Source: Megalonaias nervosa
Taxonomy: Eukaryota; Mollusca; Bivalvia; Unionida; Unionidae
Assembly (NCBI GenBank): GCA_016617855.1
Contig: JAECUM010004358.1
Coordinates: forward strand, 25,001-89,000
Direction: 5' to 3'
Length of the DNA: 64,000 bases
Both the position numbers and the translations under genes were made by a program. This document shows, one piece after another, positions 9,353 through 19,894 of this stretch (positions are counted from its first letter, which is position 1; each line of letters starts with the position of its first letter). The notes below the pieces were generated by a model. The model worked only from the letters and a program-made list of their open reading frames with translations, had not been told where the DNA came from and did no database searches.

Positions 9353-11672
9353 AAACCCACTTCTTAGACTCTCAGTACTATGAACATGAATTTTTTGGGA
9401 ATCTACCACATCGTCATATTCATAAGCGGGATTTTAAATTTCTTAAGTTCTAAATCTCAACCACCTTCAGCTATTTTTGGCTGTTTAAATACTGGGAAAA
9501 TGTCACCATTGGGAAAATAATTTGGATTGTTTGCAAGACAAAACTAGATCTATTTATTCAGGATCACTACCTAGAATTTAAGAGATCAAACAGGAATTGA
9601 ACACAACAGTCGGAAAGGGAAAGTACAAAAAGATCACCGAAAACGCTTTTTGCTGAAAATTAGTTGGTAAACATAGATGAGAAGCGAGTCAAAAGAAACC
9701 CGTGAAATATTTCTCTTTATTAGGGTTGCTAAGATCTTGAGGTCGTTGTCAAATGTTGCGATATTTCCTACATGATATTAAATTGTCCTCATTTGTGACC
9801 TTTTGTGTTGCTTGCATTATGTGGTTCTTAATGCAAGTCATGCATAAACTCAACACTTTCATGGTGCCTTTCAATTGGACCTGTCCAGGTTTACCATTGT
9901 GTCACGTGGCTCCCAATGCATGTAGTTGTCACAAGACCAGCTCCCCCTAGTCTCACAAGAAAACTATGTTGCTTCAAAACACTTACGTAGCAACTTTAAT
10001 TTTCATTTTTGTTTCGAAACCTTACTATAGTATTGTTGAGTTGCTTTTTTGCTGCAATGTTTAGGTATTAATGTGATACTCAGTTATATATGCAAAATAT
10101 TATATATATGCAAACTATTTTGATGGAAGCAAGACTTCATCCATCAACTTTTGGTTTCGAAATCCAACGATTATACAACTGACCTGATTCAATTACAATT
10201 TCCGTAATTTATAATGTATGTTAAGATTTGTTTTCTCTTCATGTCTGTTCAATATATACAAGTCAGTGCTGATTTAATTTCTCACCCTATCCATGTATGT
10301 GCTTGTAGAACAAATATATATCTGTCTGTTTGTATTGCTTTATCTGTGTATCTTAATTTATCACTTATCAATGTTTGTTTTTGACAAATATTACTGCTTG
10401 CCTCTCTATGTAATCTGTATGAGAATATCCCGCCTTTATCCCGGTTTTTATGATGTTGACATCATAAAGCCCTCAAGCTGAGGATTTTCAATTACATATG
10501 ACAGATTGATGAAACCTCTTGATATGTTCTTCATGACAAGACCCAGACAAGCGATCGAGATAACCGACCTGAGACAAGAAAAGCAGGGATCAAAATTTCA
10601 CAAGATCCATTTGTCGCATTGGTGAGAAAACCACGCTGATTGATTCACATGACACTTTGCCGTCGTTCGGCGACCTGTTCTGGCATTTCGACCAAACACC
10701 AAGAACACGTTCTCACATGTTCTCGATGGTTCCTGATTGTGTTTCCTAAACATTTCAAATAAGATATTTAGCAAAAAAGAAAGAAAACACCGGAACTATG
10801 AAGTCTGGCTTGGCATATTGTGCGATCTTTGTGGGTTTTTTTTCTATTCCCACCTCAGCAGTGGTGTGGGTTCTCAACCCTAAAATAATGTTCTTGACGT
10901 TTCTCTAACACTGTTGGCGTTATGGCGAGAAGAACGACAAAGAACATTGCACTCGGGTCCAGAAACTTGTTATCTTGTCTTGTCCCAAGGACACCGTTTG
11001 ATAATGACCACACCTGCACTCAAACAATCCACTTGCGGTGGATGGTGACTGCACAGCGAATTTTGCAAAATTTTAGGCTTTACAGATTAATGCAAGGAGT
11101 TCCGTTACTCTCATGTTTCATAGGTAGCTGGGAGAGGTATTTATCTTCATGACAAGTTTCAATAAAAATTCTCAGACAAAACCTAATCAAGAAGTTATGG
11201 ATAATGGTTTCTGATGTATATATAAGCCTCTACTGTGATTTTTAAATAACCCATATGTAGATTCTTTGGTTGATTTTTGAGGCTCGATCGTACAGCTGTA
11301 ATAAGGTGTTTAAAAAACGCTGAAAGGAAAGTCATGTTAGGCAGCTTGAACAAGTCCTGTCTTGATAGGAATACATTCTCGGACTATGTACATACATTGT
11401 ATATACCTGTAAATTAGATTTATTTCTGACAGTGTTGTCGTGCGGTCCTACTGCATTTCAAAATATCGCTGTTGAAACATATTTTTGTAGGTAGATATTG
11501 ATTGATGTCCTAATTTAGGATAAAAGTCACACCCTAATGTCCAAATTTGCAAGTATAACTTGGTTTTGCAAACATTGCTCTTCAAACACGAATTCACATT
11601 ACATGTATTGCTATTCTTGCTCTTATATGCCAGTCAACAAGGGACAAGAATATCCAACAATAGTATATTAAT

Positions 11673-11728
11673 CTCTGTGTGTGTGTGTGTGTGTGTGTGT
11701 GCGTGCGCGCATGTGTGCGTGTTTGTGT
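11673..11728. repeat. (GT)n microsatellite
   Basis: A run of GT dinucleotides grades into a GC-interrupted GT/GCGC tract, which could form Z-DNA. It is likely neutral. Confidence 0.95.
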
Positions 11729-12880
11729 GACTTCTTATTCCCCACATAACAGTCATTATTTATCATTATCTTCTGGTTAAAGTCATTAAAGGATATTTTC
11801 AACACCTAGGCGGCACTTTTCAGTTTTGGAGGGTTAATCACACTCAAACTTGTCTCTGTTGGGACTGAAGAGATGACGAATAGACCTGATTTTTTTAAAA
11901 AGCAAGTCTCGTAAATCTTTTTACTTTTATGAAATATATTTAATGCTAAAGTTCGTGTGTATACGGCACTTGTTACAGTTTGATTTGTAATATAATAGGC
12001 GTGAGATCAACACATTAAATTGCACGACAAGAAAACTTGAAGTGTCTGGGTTTCCCGATCCTTATACACAAGTTTAAAAGTTGAAGGGAGTATGTTAGAC
12101 TTGACTAAACAACATACTCTAGGGCAAAAACTAACATCTTTAGACATTTTTCTGTCTATGACTAAACCGTACAGTGGTTACCTATGCAACGTTATGTCTA
12201 TACAGAATTTTCTCAGAAATAAATCCATTGATAAAAAGGTTTGAAGTTGATGTTGTTCTCGAGTATCTCTGATCAACAAAACAATCCTATTTGCGGATTC
12301 CTTAATAAATCCTGAATCCAGTTTATTGCGTTGTTGCATCTTTATATCCATCAGCTCTGTCAGATGTGTGTGACTCAGCAGGCCCTGAAATCTGAGAGAG
12401 ATGACTGTTCATGTAGATGTTAAGGTGATCCAGACTACCCATTGGGTTATTAAAATACGGGAGTATTTTGTTTGTGTTTTCGTTTATGTTTTGTTCTTCA
12501 TCTTAATTTCATGCTAATTAGGTATGCAATTTGACTTAAACAACTGAAATAAAAATTTAAAAAAAACATAGAGGCCACACGCATTTGTTTTTTAAGTTTT
12601 CTCTTTTAGTTCAAATCGGAAAGTGATAACTTAAGTTCGTAAATTATTTTTGCCGTTTCCTAAGTGGACCGTGCCCTCTGGCAAGTTCGTTGCTGGTCAG
12701 TGTTGACTACAGCACTGCAGAAAGTTTGTTTTATATCTGCCACGCCTTGTAGACTGATGAAAGTGTACTCACGCTCATCGTTTGATAGAACGTCTAGAAG
12801 GCAATTACTTTTTGTTTTGCATAAGTATTGTTGAAGATAATTGATGCAAATTTTCTAATGCTGCTGTATAATTACATCAG

Positions 12881-13037
12881 GTTATTCTGGCCGTCCTTAT
12901 AGCCTGGGGGGTAGCGGGGATTCTAACTGCTACAAATACCCTGTCTCCAGATCCTAAAAGTGTCAATTACCATGCTCGGACAGACGCACGAACAGGCGCA
13001 ATCAGCAGAGCCAGCTGGTTTTTCTTCCCCTATCCAT
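12881..13037 (+). CDS. SLC23A: SLC23-type transporter, internal exon A
   Basis: This exon encodes part of a nucleobase/ascorbate (SVCT-type) transporter, a plasma-membrane protein that in animals moves vitamin C with sodium. It follows a pyrimidine-poor acceptor ending attacatcag and ends at a gtaagt donor in phase 1. The translation begins VILAVLIAWGVAGILTATN, a membrane helix, and ends with ARTDARTGAISRASW and FFFPYP. The family has a matching sequence where a helix is followed by 'YxARTD... W-F-FPYP', just before the conserved QWGLPT block, which begins the next exon. Earlier exons, coding for the N-terminal helices, are not found upstream in this window. Confidence 0.88.
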
Positions 13038-14294
13038 GTAAGTGAGATATTATGTTATTTTACGAAAATCACTTCTTGGTCATTTTAATTGTTCTAAAGC
13101 TATAGATGATAGCGACTATAGTACGCAGCATTTATCCTTGTTAATTAGAAGAAAATAAAATTGATTTGCAGCATACAGAATTATTGTTTTATGCAATGTT
13201 TCAAAGTAATAGGGCCACAACTTCCCCCTTAGTTGGGAGCTAAGTAAAAGTGTACTGCCTATCCAAGGCCAGATTACCCATAAAGCACACTTAGCACTGC
13301 TTAGGGCACTAGCCCAAAAGGGGCACCAGAAAAAAATTCTTGATGATAAAACTGATTGAATTTATATATGACCATTTCGATCAGCATTTAAGAGTATTTT
13401 GATTTGTAATGATGGCAACAGTTTTTTTCCACCTTTTTAGCTTTTAATATTGGTTTTTTGTGGGTTTTTGAGTTTCACATTTTGTAGGAAGGGGGGAGCA
13501 CGGTAATATTTTCCTTGCTTAGGGCCCTGGAAGGCCTTAATCTGGCCTTGCGCCTGTCTATGCGTTGCTGCAACTGTAGGATGGAGAAAACGAATCGTAA
13601 GATTTGGACATGCTTGGTTGCATGCATAGTTGCATGGTTAATTTGTCAGTGTTATAAAACCTTGTGCATGAAAAAAAAATTTTATAATTCTTGCCGAGGT
13701 ATGCATTTTTATGATTTGGTTGTGAGGCGAAGACTTTGAATCGTGACAATGCATTTCTTTTTTTTTTTAAATATAGTTTTGTTGTAAGCATATGTTTCCT
13801 AGTCAGAGTTACTCCCCTTCTGTGTGCAGACAATTATGAGTATACACTTTCCCAGTTTACGTCCTAACACTTTTATTTTACACCTTCAGGTAATGATACC
13901 AGATACAATTCTCCTTGCTTTGATCCGTGGGCCTGTAAACAGCTATGTATTTGTTGAAACTACACTGGCTAGTCCTTCTTTCTTAAGAATTATGCAAACT
14001 TGTTATCATGTAGTTGAATTGAAAAATGTATTGTAATGATAAACAAATTGTACGTTATGTACTAGTGAGCTACAAAAATGTTAAGGTACATGTAAAGCCA
14101 GTTTTAAAAAGAATATTCTCTCTTCCTCCAACTTTTCCAGTTGTCCTGAATATTTTCTATGCTACATGTTATGCCTCATCTTGTGAGGCATATATATATA
14201 TATAAAGAATACAAATCATATGGCGAATAACAGCCTTTTCAAGCGCACTGGATCCAGGAAGGGATCACGTGTGTCAGGGATTGATTGAGATTAA

Positions 14295-14752
14295 TGCAAT
14301 AAACTGACGACGAACAGTGCAAAACTAGTATCTAACTAGCCTGAGCACTTTCGACTCTTAATGAGTCTTTTTCAAAGGCATATACAACACATAGACAAAA
14401 CAAACAAATAAAACACAAAAACCATTGTGTTTGCAAAACTCTACATGGCTGTTTCTACATGAATTAAACCTTTAAATGTATTATGTCTCAACCAGCCTAT
14501 ATCAATTTATTATGTCTCAACCAGCCTGTATCCGCAACAAGTTGATATAGGCTGGTTGAGACATAATACATTTAAAGGTTTAATTCATGTAGAAATAGCC
14601 ATGTAGAGTTTTGCAAACACAATGGTTTTTGTGTTTTATTTGTTTGTTTTGTCTATGTTTTGTATATGCCTTTGAAAAAGACTCATTAAGAGTCGAAAGC
14701 GCTCAGGCTAGTTAGATACTAGTTTTGCACTGTTCGTCGTCAGTTTATTGCA
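14295..14752. repeat. Near-perfect hairpin: 210-bp inverted arms, 38-bp loop
   Basis: The left arm is 14295-14504 and the right arm 14543-14752; by hand alignment they differ at only three of 210 positions. The 38-bp loop (14505-14542) begins with a further direct copy of the last ~24 bp of the left arm (attatgtctcaaccagcctg). TA-repeat tracts lie at the right edge and about 90 bp left. There is no transposase and no obvious target duplication beyond TA-rich sequence. It may be a foldback/MITE-type element or a head-to-head duplication of a retroelement end. The arms carry the block gactcattaagagtcgaaag, reminiscent of stem-loops near Penelope-like element ends; that resemblance is only from memory. 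Confidence 0.9.
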
Positions 14753-15629
14753 TATATATATATATATATATGCAGCTTCTATGTAGAAGTTTTTCTCCCT
14801 TCGCCAACGTTTAGAGGCTGTGTAAATTGTCTTGCCTGTTCATTCATGTGTTCATTCCTTTGTTACGTCAGTTATCTTTAAACCAGTTTCAACTTCACTC
14901 ATTAAAATAGGTATGTTAATGCATCTTAGAAATAGTAGCTCAGTCACCTTAAAACTAGGTCATTGTGACGTAATTATCATGTTTGAGTTACTATTTTCAT
15001 TTACAGTCATTCGTTCGTGACACGCTTAGTGCGTTGATCTGTTCATCCAACACTCACGAAAATTATGTGTGGGTGCATCTCAGTAAAAGTATCTCAGCCA
15101 AACTGAAACTAGGTTATTGACCTGATTGTCATGCTTGAGTGGCTTTTGTATTTCAGCCATTCGTTAGTTATACCCTTGAACCTTATCTCACCACTACTTA
15201 TAAAAAATGGTATGTAAATACATCTCATCAAAAGTAACTCAACCATACATTTTGGTGAATTTTGTAACACAACCATATCTAAACAAGAGTCACTGCGACC
15301 TAATTTGTACGCTTTAATGACTTTATATTTTCAGCTATTTGTTCCTTATGCCTTTCAGTCTCTTGGAACCTATTTAACCTACCTTCATCAACAATTTACT
15401 TTGATGCATCACACAAAGAATAATAAACACGATACAAAAACTGTTTTACTGTTTTACTGTAACCTAACTTTCATGCTTGAGTGACTTGTATATCTTTATG
15501 TATTCGTTTCTTCACCCTCAGTATACCGGACTCTGTTTCACCTACACTAAATAAAATCAGCATATGGCTGCATCTTTGACCATGTAACTGAACTGTGTTA
15601 GATCTAGGTCACCAAGACCTCATTTTCTG

Positions 15630-15781
15630 TGAAAATGCTTGCCAGTAGCTTTTAGTAGGTCAGTGGTTCTTTCCGGGGTTTCCCGGGATCTTCCTCCATC
15701 GTTTATACTGGCCGCCATGTGTAGCCTATTTTGTGCTGAAAAATGGCATTAAACCCTACAACAACAACAACAACAACAAAA
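15630..15781 (+). mobile_element. SINE family 2, 5'-truncated copy
   Basis: It holds the body of the family (gccagtagc, ggtcagtggttctttccgg, actggccgccatg, gctgaaaaatggcattaaa) and an AAC-repeat tail. It is flanked by the approximate duplication acctcattytc (15617-15627 and 15782-15792). The AAC-tailed body resembles SINEs widespread in molluscs. Confidence 0.85.
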
Positions 15782-15880
15782 ACCTCATTCTCCGGCTTAA
15801 GTAACCATTCTTTTTTCAGTCATTCGTTCATCATGCCTTAATATATTGGACCCATTTCTCCTACAATCATAACAATTGGA

Positions 15881-16107
15881 GGGCCCCGGGTGGCTGAATG
15901 GCCTAAAGCACTAGCCTTTACCTAGTACTGCGAGCTCACCTCTGTCCACATGGGTTCGAGACTCTGACTCAGCCAATGTGGGTATGTGAGAAAGCTTGCC
16001 AGTAGCTTCCCATAGGTCAGTGGTTTTTCCCTGGGGTTTTCTGGGTTCTTACTGGCCACCATGTATAGCTTCTAGTGTGCTGAAAGATGTCATTAAAGCA
16101 AAACAAC
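15881..16107 (+). mobile_element. SINE family 2, copy with tRNA-like head
   Basis: This is the most complete copy. The head carries an A-box-like ggtggctgaatgg and a B-box-like gggttcgagac, followed by the same body as the copy at 15630 and an AAC tail. The flanking near-repeat aacaaytgga (15871-15880; overlapping the tail at about 16108-16117) fits a target duplication. Confidence 0.88.
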
Positions 16108-17254
16108 AACAACTGGAATGTGGCGCATCTTTTGAGAGAGTAATGAGACCATTTCAAAAGTAGTTTACACTAGCTTCAGTTCCATACTTGTGTTTTTACA
16201 GCTGTTCGTTCCTTAATCTCTAATAAAGTGGCCCCCATTTCACCTTCTTGATACAAACTACATTGAACCATCTCAGAAAGAGTTACCCAACCTACCTAAA
16301 AGGTCGCTGTGTTTTAATTTCCATGCTTGCGTGAGTTTTATATTTCAGCTATCCATTCATCACGCCCTCAAATATATTAGAATATATTTCGTCAAGACTC
16401 ATATAAAATATTATTTGGATGCATCTAACTGAAAGTAGTTCAGCCATAGTAAACTGGGTTATTGTGACCATATTTTCACGCTTGAGTGGCGTTTATAATT
16501 TCAGCCATATAGTTTTTACATTTTCTGTGCCTTGACCCTAATTATATTTAGTCTATTCAAATTTGTCTCAACCCAAATATGATGAAATATTTTGTGTTGG
16601 TGCATCTTAATGAGTGCTATATTTCCTTAATATTTCATCTTTCACGTGCTGGCTTGGTCATTTGTTTAGACCCGCAACCAGTGTGTAGCGTTTCTAACCC
16701 CCGACAGACCAGCCTGAATCAGCTGCCATCACTTTTGCAAGGCTCTTAACTCCCAGTGCTCATGCATCAATCTTTCATACAAGTCAACATGTTGTTGGCT
16801 ACTCTTCATATGCTCCTGTTCATGAGGGGTTCATGTTTACGTATAATCTCCTTGTTTATTTTTGTTTTAGAAACTCAAAAGACAAATGCAGAGTGAGAAG
16901 TATCGTAAATGCTCCTGATTGACCATTTAGATTAATGTGCACTAAGCCCCTTCCACTAATTCCTCGTACTCACCTTTGAATTGTGTTCAAACACTGCATT
17001 CCATAAAAATCTTCTCCCATGAACCGGCCTTCTCTGTACATTATTTAAGGCATGTAATTGTTATGCAAAAATGATTTATATGGTGTTAGATTTTGTAACG
17101 GTATATTGATTAACCATATTTCAAGGTTTACGGAGGGAAAATGGAACTCAAATGTGTTTCCTTCTGGTTTAAATTATTCATATGTATTCTGGCGAACATT
17201 TTAACTTTAGAAATCCTGTATGATCCTCGCACTGTAGTTTCAGGAATTTTGCAG

Positions 17255-17508
17255 GTCAATGGGGATTACCGACAGTCAGTCTGGCGAGCTTTATGGCCAT
17301 GCTCGCTGCCACTCTTGCCTCTATAATTGAGTCCGTTGGGGACTATTATGCATGTGCTAGGATATCATGTGCACCTTCTCCACCTGCGCATGCCATAAAC
17401 AGGGGAATCGCCATAGAGGGGCTCGGCAGTATCATTTCCGGTCTTGTAGGGTCTGGCGGTGCAACAACGTCGTATAGCCAAAATGTGGGAGCCATAGGGT
17501 TCACGAAG
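17255..17508 (+). CDS. SLC23A: SLC23-type transporter, exon B (signature motif)
   Basis: The exon follows acceptor gaattttgcag and ends with donor gtaagt in phase 0; its phase-1 start matches exon A. It reads [20 protein letters not shown], then [38 protein letters not shown] and [18 protein letters not shown]. These are the most conserved parts of the SLC23 family: the ESVGDY/ACAR substrate-binding helix and the GTTSYSxNxGAI(G) helix that lines the transport site. The reading frame is intact and substrate-site residues (E, D, and the TSYS/N stretch) are present, so a working transporter is expected. Ascorbate against nucleobase specificity cannot be told from this exon alone. Confidence 0.95.
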
Positions 17509-17979
17509 GTAAGTCAGCACAAGTATTAGCTTCCCAAACATTTTGAAGCCTATGTTATATTCAAATCATTGTTTGGTTTGGAAAAAAGCAACTTTAAAAA
17601 AATAAAACAGTGGAAAGGGGCAGGATTCGTAGCTTTGTCCTTCTTCTTTTCATACTTCTTCTCCTACTTATTACTCTGTTAGTGTTAGTGGTGGTGGTAG
17701 TGGTGTCATTATTATTATTATTAGCTTGCCTGGCCAGTATTAGGTTGAAAATCAACCCCGCACGTGTTATAATATTGACTGGCAGTTTAGGGGCTGATAT
17801 CACCTGTTCATTAAAACCTGCAATCTACTGCCACTCTAGTCTGCATACATCGGTGTATATTTTATACACTTATCAGTATTTGTTGCAGCTGTTGAGCTAC
17901 TGTCAGCTGAAGAGTTCTTTTTGGTAATATGTACATACTATTTCTGCATCAAATCCTATGTTTTGGCAACTTGTAAATT

Positions 17980-19400
17980 CATGTGGAATAGCACAACCCT
18001 CTGTCCAGTGGCCATTTTCAATTTCGTGCTAGATATGGCTGATACCAAATTGCATGTCTCCGGACCATTTTTACCAATCTTATCAGAAAGCATCTTAGTA
18101 TAATGGAAGTTAAAATTTACACAAATAATGACAATTCATCATCAAAAATACCATCTGTTACAGATTAATTTTAAAAACACTTCTTAAAGTCCACAGAAGG
18201 GAAGTTGATTAAATTCGACAGAAAGCACTGTCATTTTAAGGCCTTTAAGATACTTTATGAATAACACACATTCCACCATCAAATATACCTGTTTTATACA
18301 CAAACAAATGTGCAACAAAATCTTTTAATATCTTCTAAAATAAAAATTGGAACAGTCCTATACCAAATTTGACAAAAGGCATCCTGACATAAAGGTCTTT
18401 CCAGTTTCTACACGGTAACTGATTCATCATCAAATATGGCCACTAGTACTGATAGTAGAACAACCTTTAAATCACTTTTATTTTAAAATAAAGTTCAGCA
18501 TAATTTGCCCATTGCTCAAATTTGTCAGAAAGCCTCTTAACAGAAAGGTCAGATTTGAGAAAAATAATGCCAATCAGCCATTCTGTAAGGCCAATTTATT
18601 TAGAATAGAAAACAAAACATTCATCGACTTCTTTTCCATATACACTCAACAGAATTTGGCACATTTTTACATGAAAAAAATAAATAAAAACCCTCATTTC
18701 AAACTGATACAAACGGTGCAAGTCCTTCATCAAATATGGCCACCTTTATTAAAAAATCAAAACCTTTTTCAACGACTTGTTCTTAAAACCTGCTGAACAG
18801 ATTTTCCTCAAGTTCAGTGAAAAAAAAATGTTATCACATTAAAACCTTTCATATATTTATACAAAGGATATTTAATCCATTATCAAATGTGATTGTTATT
18901 ACAAACATAAGGGAATTTCAAGCGACCCTTTTCTCAAATTCAGTTGAACAGTACATAAAGATTCCTTGAATGAAAAGTCTTTTAATTGTGTACAACTGTC
19001 AGATATCTTGTACAATTTGCCTGTGGTTCTCTGGATAGAAGTTTGTCACATTTGAGAATTGTCACACTGGCTTAAAGTCCTTTAGATGTTGTACAAATGA
19101 TGCCTAGCCTCTATCAAAATATAATTCTTCTGTGTAAGACCTTTAGTCCACATCTGTTTAAAAGATCCTTAACAGAATGTGACCAATTTTTAACACAAAA
19201 TCATCCTCGCAAAAAATCGTATCGTTGTTACAAATAAAATATATATCTGAAAAACAATTAAATGAGTTTTTATCAAAACCTGCTCAACAAAATCTGACCA
19301 GATTTAAAAGCATTTTAGCACAGTGTCTTTCAAGTTTATGCATATGATGTCTATTTGACATCCAATATGGCTTCCCTTACTAAAAAAAGAAAAACCTTTA
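17980..19400. repeat. Diverged ~170-bp tandem repeat array
   Basis: Landmarks recur about eight times: 'catcatcaaatatggccac', 'attactaaaaaa...aaaacctttt', 'aacagaatttgacc' and 'gaaagcatcttaacataaaggtc'. The family differs from the array at 15 kb but resembles in style that at 39 kb, which also uses 'ccaatatggc' and 'tttttattgctac' landmarks. Non-coding. Confidence 0.65.
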
Positions 19401-19496
19401 CATGTCACAAAGCGTCATTCTATGTGGACAACAACTCTTGTTCTTAGCTTTCAGGTAGAAGTCAGTCAGATGAATGATCTTACGCCCACCTGGGTC

Positions 19497-19600
19497 TATT
19501 ATTATTATTATCATTATTGTTGTTGTTGTTGTTGTTGTTGTTATTATCATCATCATTGTCATTCATCATCATCATTATTATTATTATTATTATTATTGCG
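19497..19600. repeat. Compound ATT/GTT/CAT trinucleotide tract
   Basis: ATT, GTT, ATC and again ATT repeats run for about 100 bp and end 20 bp before the exon C acceptor. Length variation here could affect the branch-point/pyrimidine region. Confidence 0.92.
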
Positions 19601-19620
19601 CTTTTCTTCTTTCGATAAAG

Positions 19621-19894
19621 GTTGCAAGCCGGCGAGCTTTCCAAGCAGCTGGACTAATATTTCTTGTAAGTGGTCTAGTCGGGAAATTTGGTGCCGTTTT
19701 AACTATGTTACCAGATCCAGTGCTTGGAGGTGTCATCTTGATCAGTTTTGGTATGGTGACATCAGTGGGACTTTCCACGCTGCAGTTCGTCGATCTGTCT
19801 TCTGGAAGAAACCTCTGTATCATAGGTTCATCCATGCTGATCGGATTGATGGTGCCTAATTACATGGCACGAAATCCAGGTTGCATTAAAACTG
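19621..19894 (+). CDS. SLC23A: SLC23-type transporter, exon C
   Basis: The exon starts in phase 0 after gataaag and ends at gtaggt in phase 1. It reads VASRRAFQAAGLIFLVSGLV, then GKFGAVLTMLPDPVLGGVIL, FGMVTSVGLSTLQFVDLSSG and GSSMLIGLMVPNYMARNPG. The family equivalent has 'TKVGSRRV', the 'LPDPVLGG' turn, 'GLSNLQFVDLNSSRNL' and 'GL-LP-Y---NP', so alignment is unambiguous. It encodes several membrane helices of the gate domain. The frame is intact. Confidence 0.95.

Larger units (their letters stand above)
7877..12880. other. Gene-free AT-rich stretch
   Basis: I see no convincing exon on either strand in this 5 kb. It holds a 27-bp triple repeat (9279-9352), a TATATA patch near 10100 and a GT microsatellite (11673-11728). 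Open frames here (for example 9753, 10293 and 10922) show no domain, splice signals or coding bias. It may be an intron of the SLC23 gene whose 5' exons are missing from the window. Confidence 0.6.
15000..16620. repeat. Diverged ~190-bp tandem repeat array
   Basis: A loosely conserved unit recurs about eight times. Its landmarks are 'catctcagtaaaagtaactcagcca', 'ggtcactgtgacctaa', 'catgcttgagtgac', 'tatttcagccattcgtt' and 'ttatgcc...acc'. Units are strongly diverged and interrupted by two SINEs. It is non-coding and lies inside an SLC23A intron. Confidence 0.7.
13038..17254. other. SLC23A intron A-B
   Basis: This intron begins gtaagt and ends tttgcag. It contains a large hairpin repeat (14295-14752), an array of diverged ~190-bp repeats (about 15.0-16.6 kb) and two SINE family 2 copies. 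I see no other gene. Open frames at 13515-14036 and 14832 are non-coding in appearance. Confidence 0.8.
17509..19620. other. SLC23A intron B-C
   Basis: It begins gtaagt and ends gataaag. It holds a diverged repeat array (about 18.0-19.4 kb) and a trinucleotide microsatellite tract just before the acceptor. No gene is seen; open frames at 17594-18103 and 18512 lack coding signs. Confidence 0.8.

Noticed and set aside
17594..18103. Hydrophobic frames as extra SLC23 exons
   Set aside because: Low-complexity T-rich translations; splice phase from exon B to exon C is already continuous without them.
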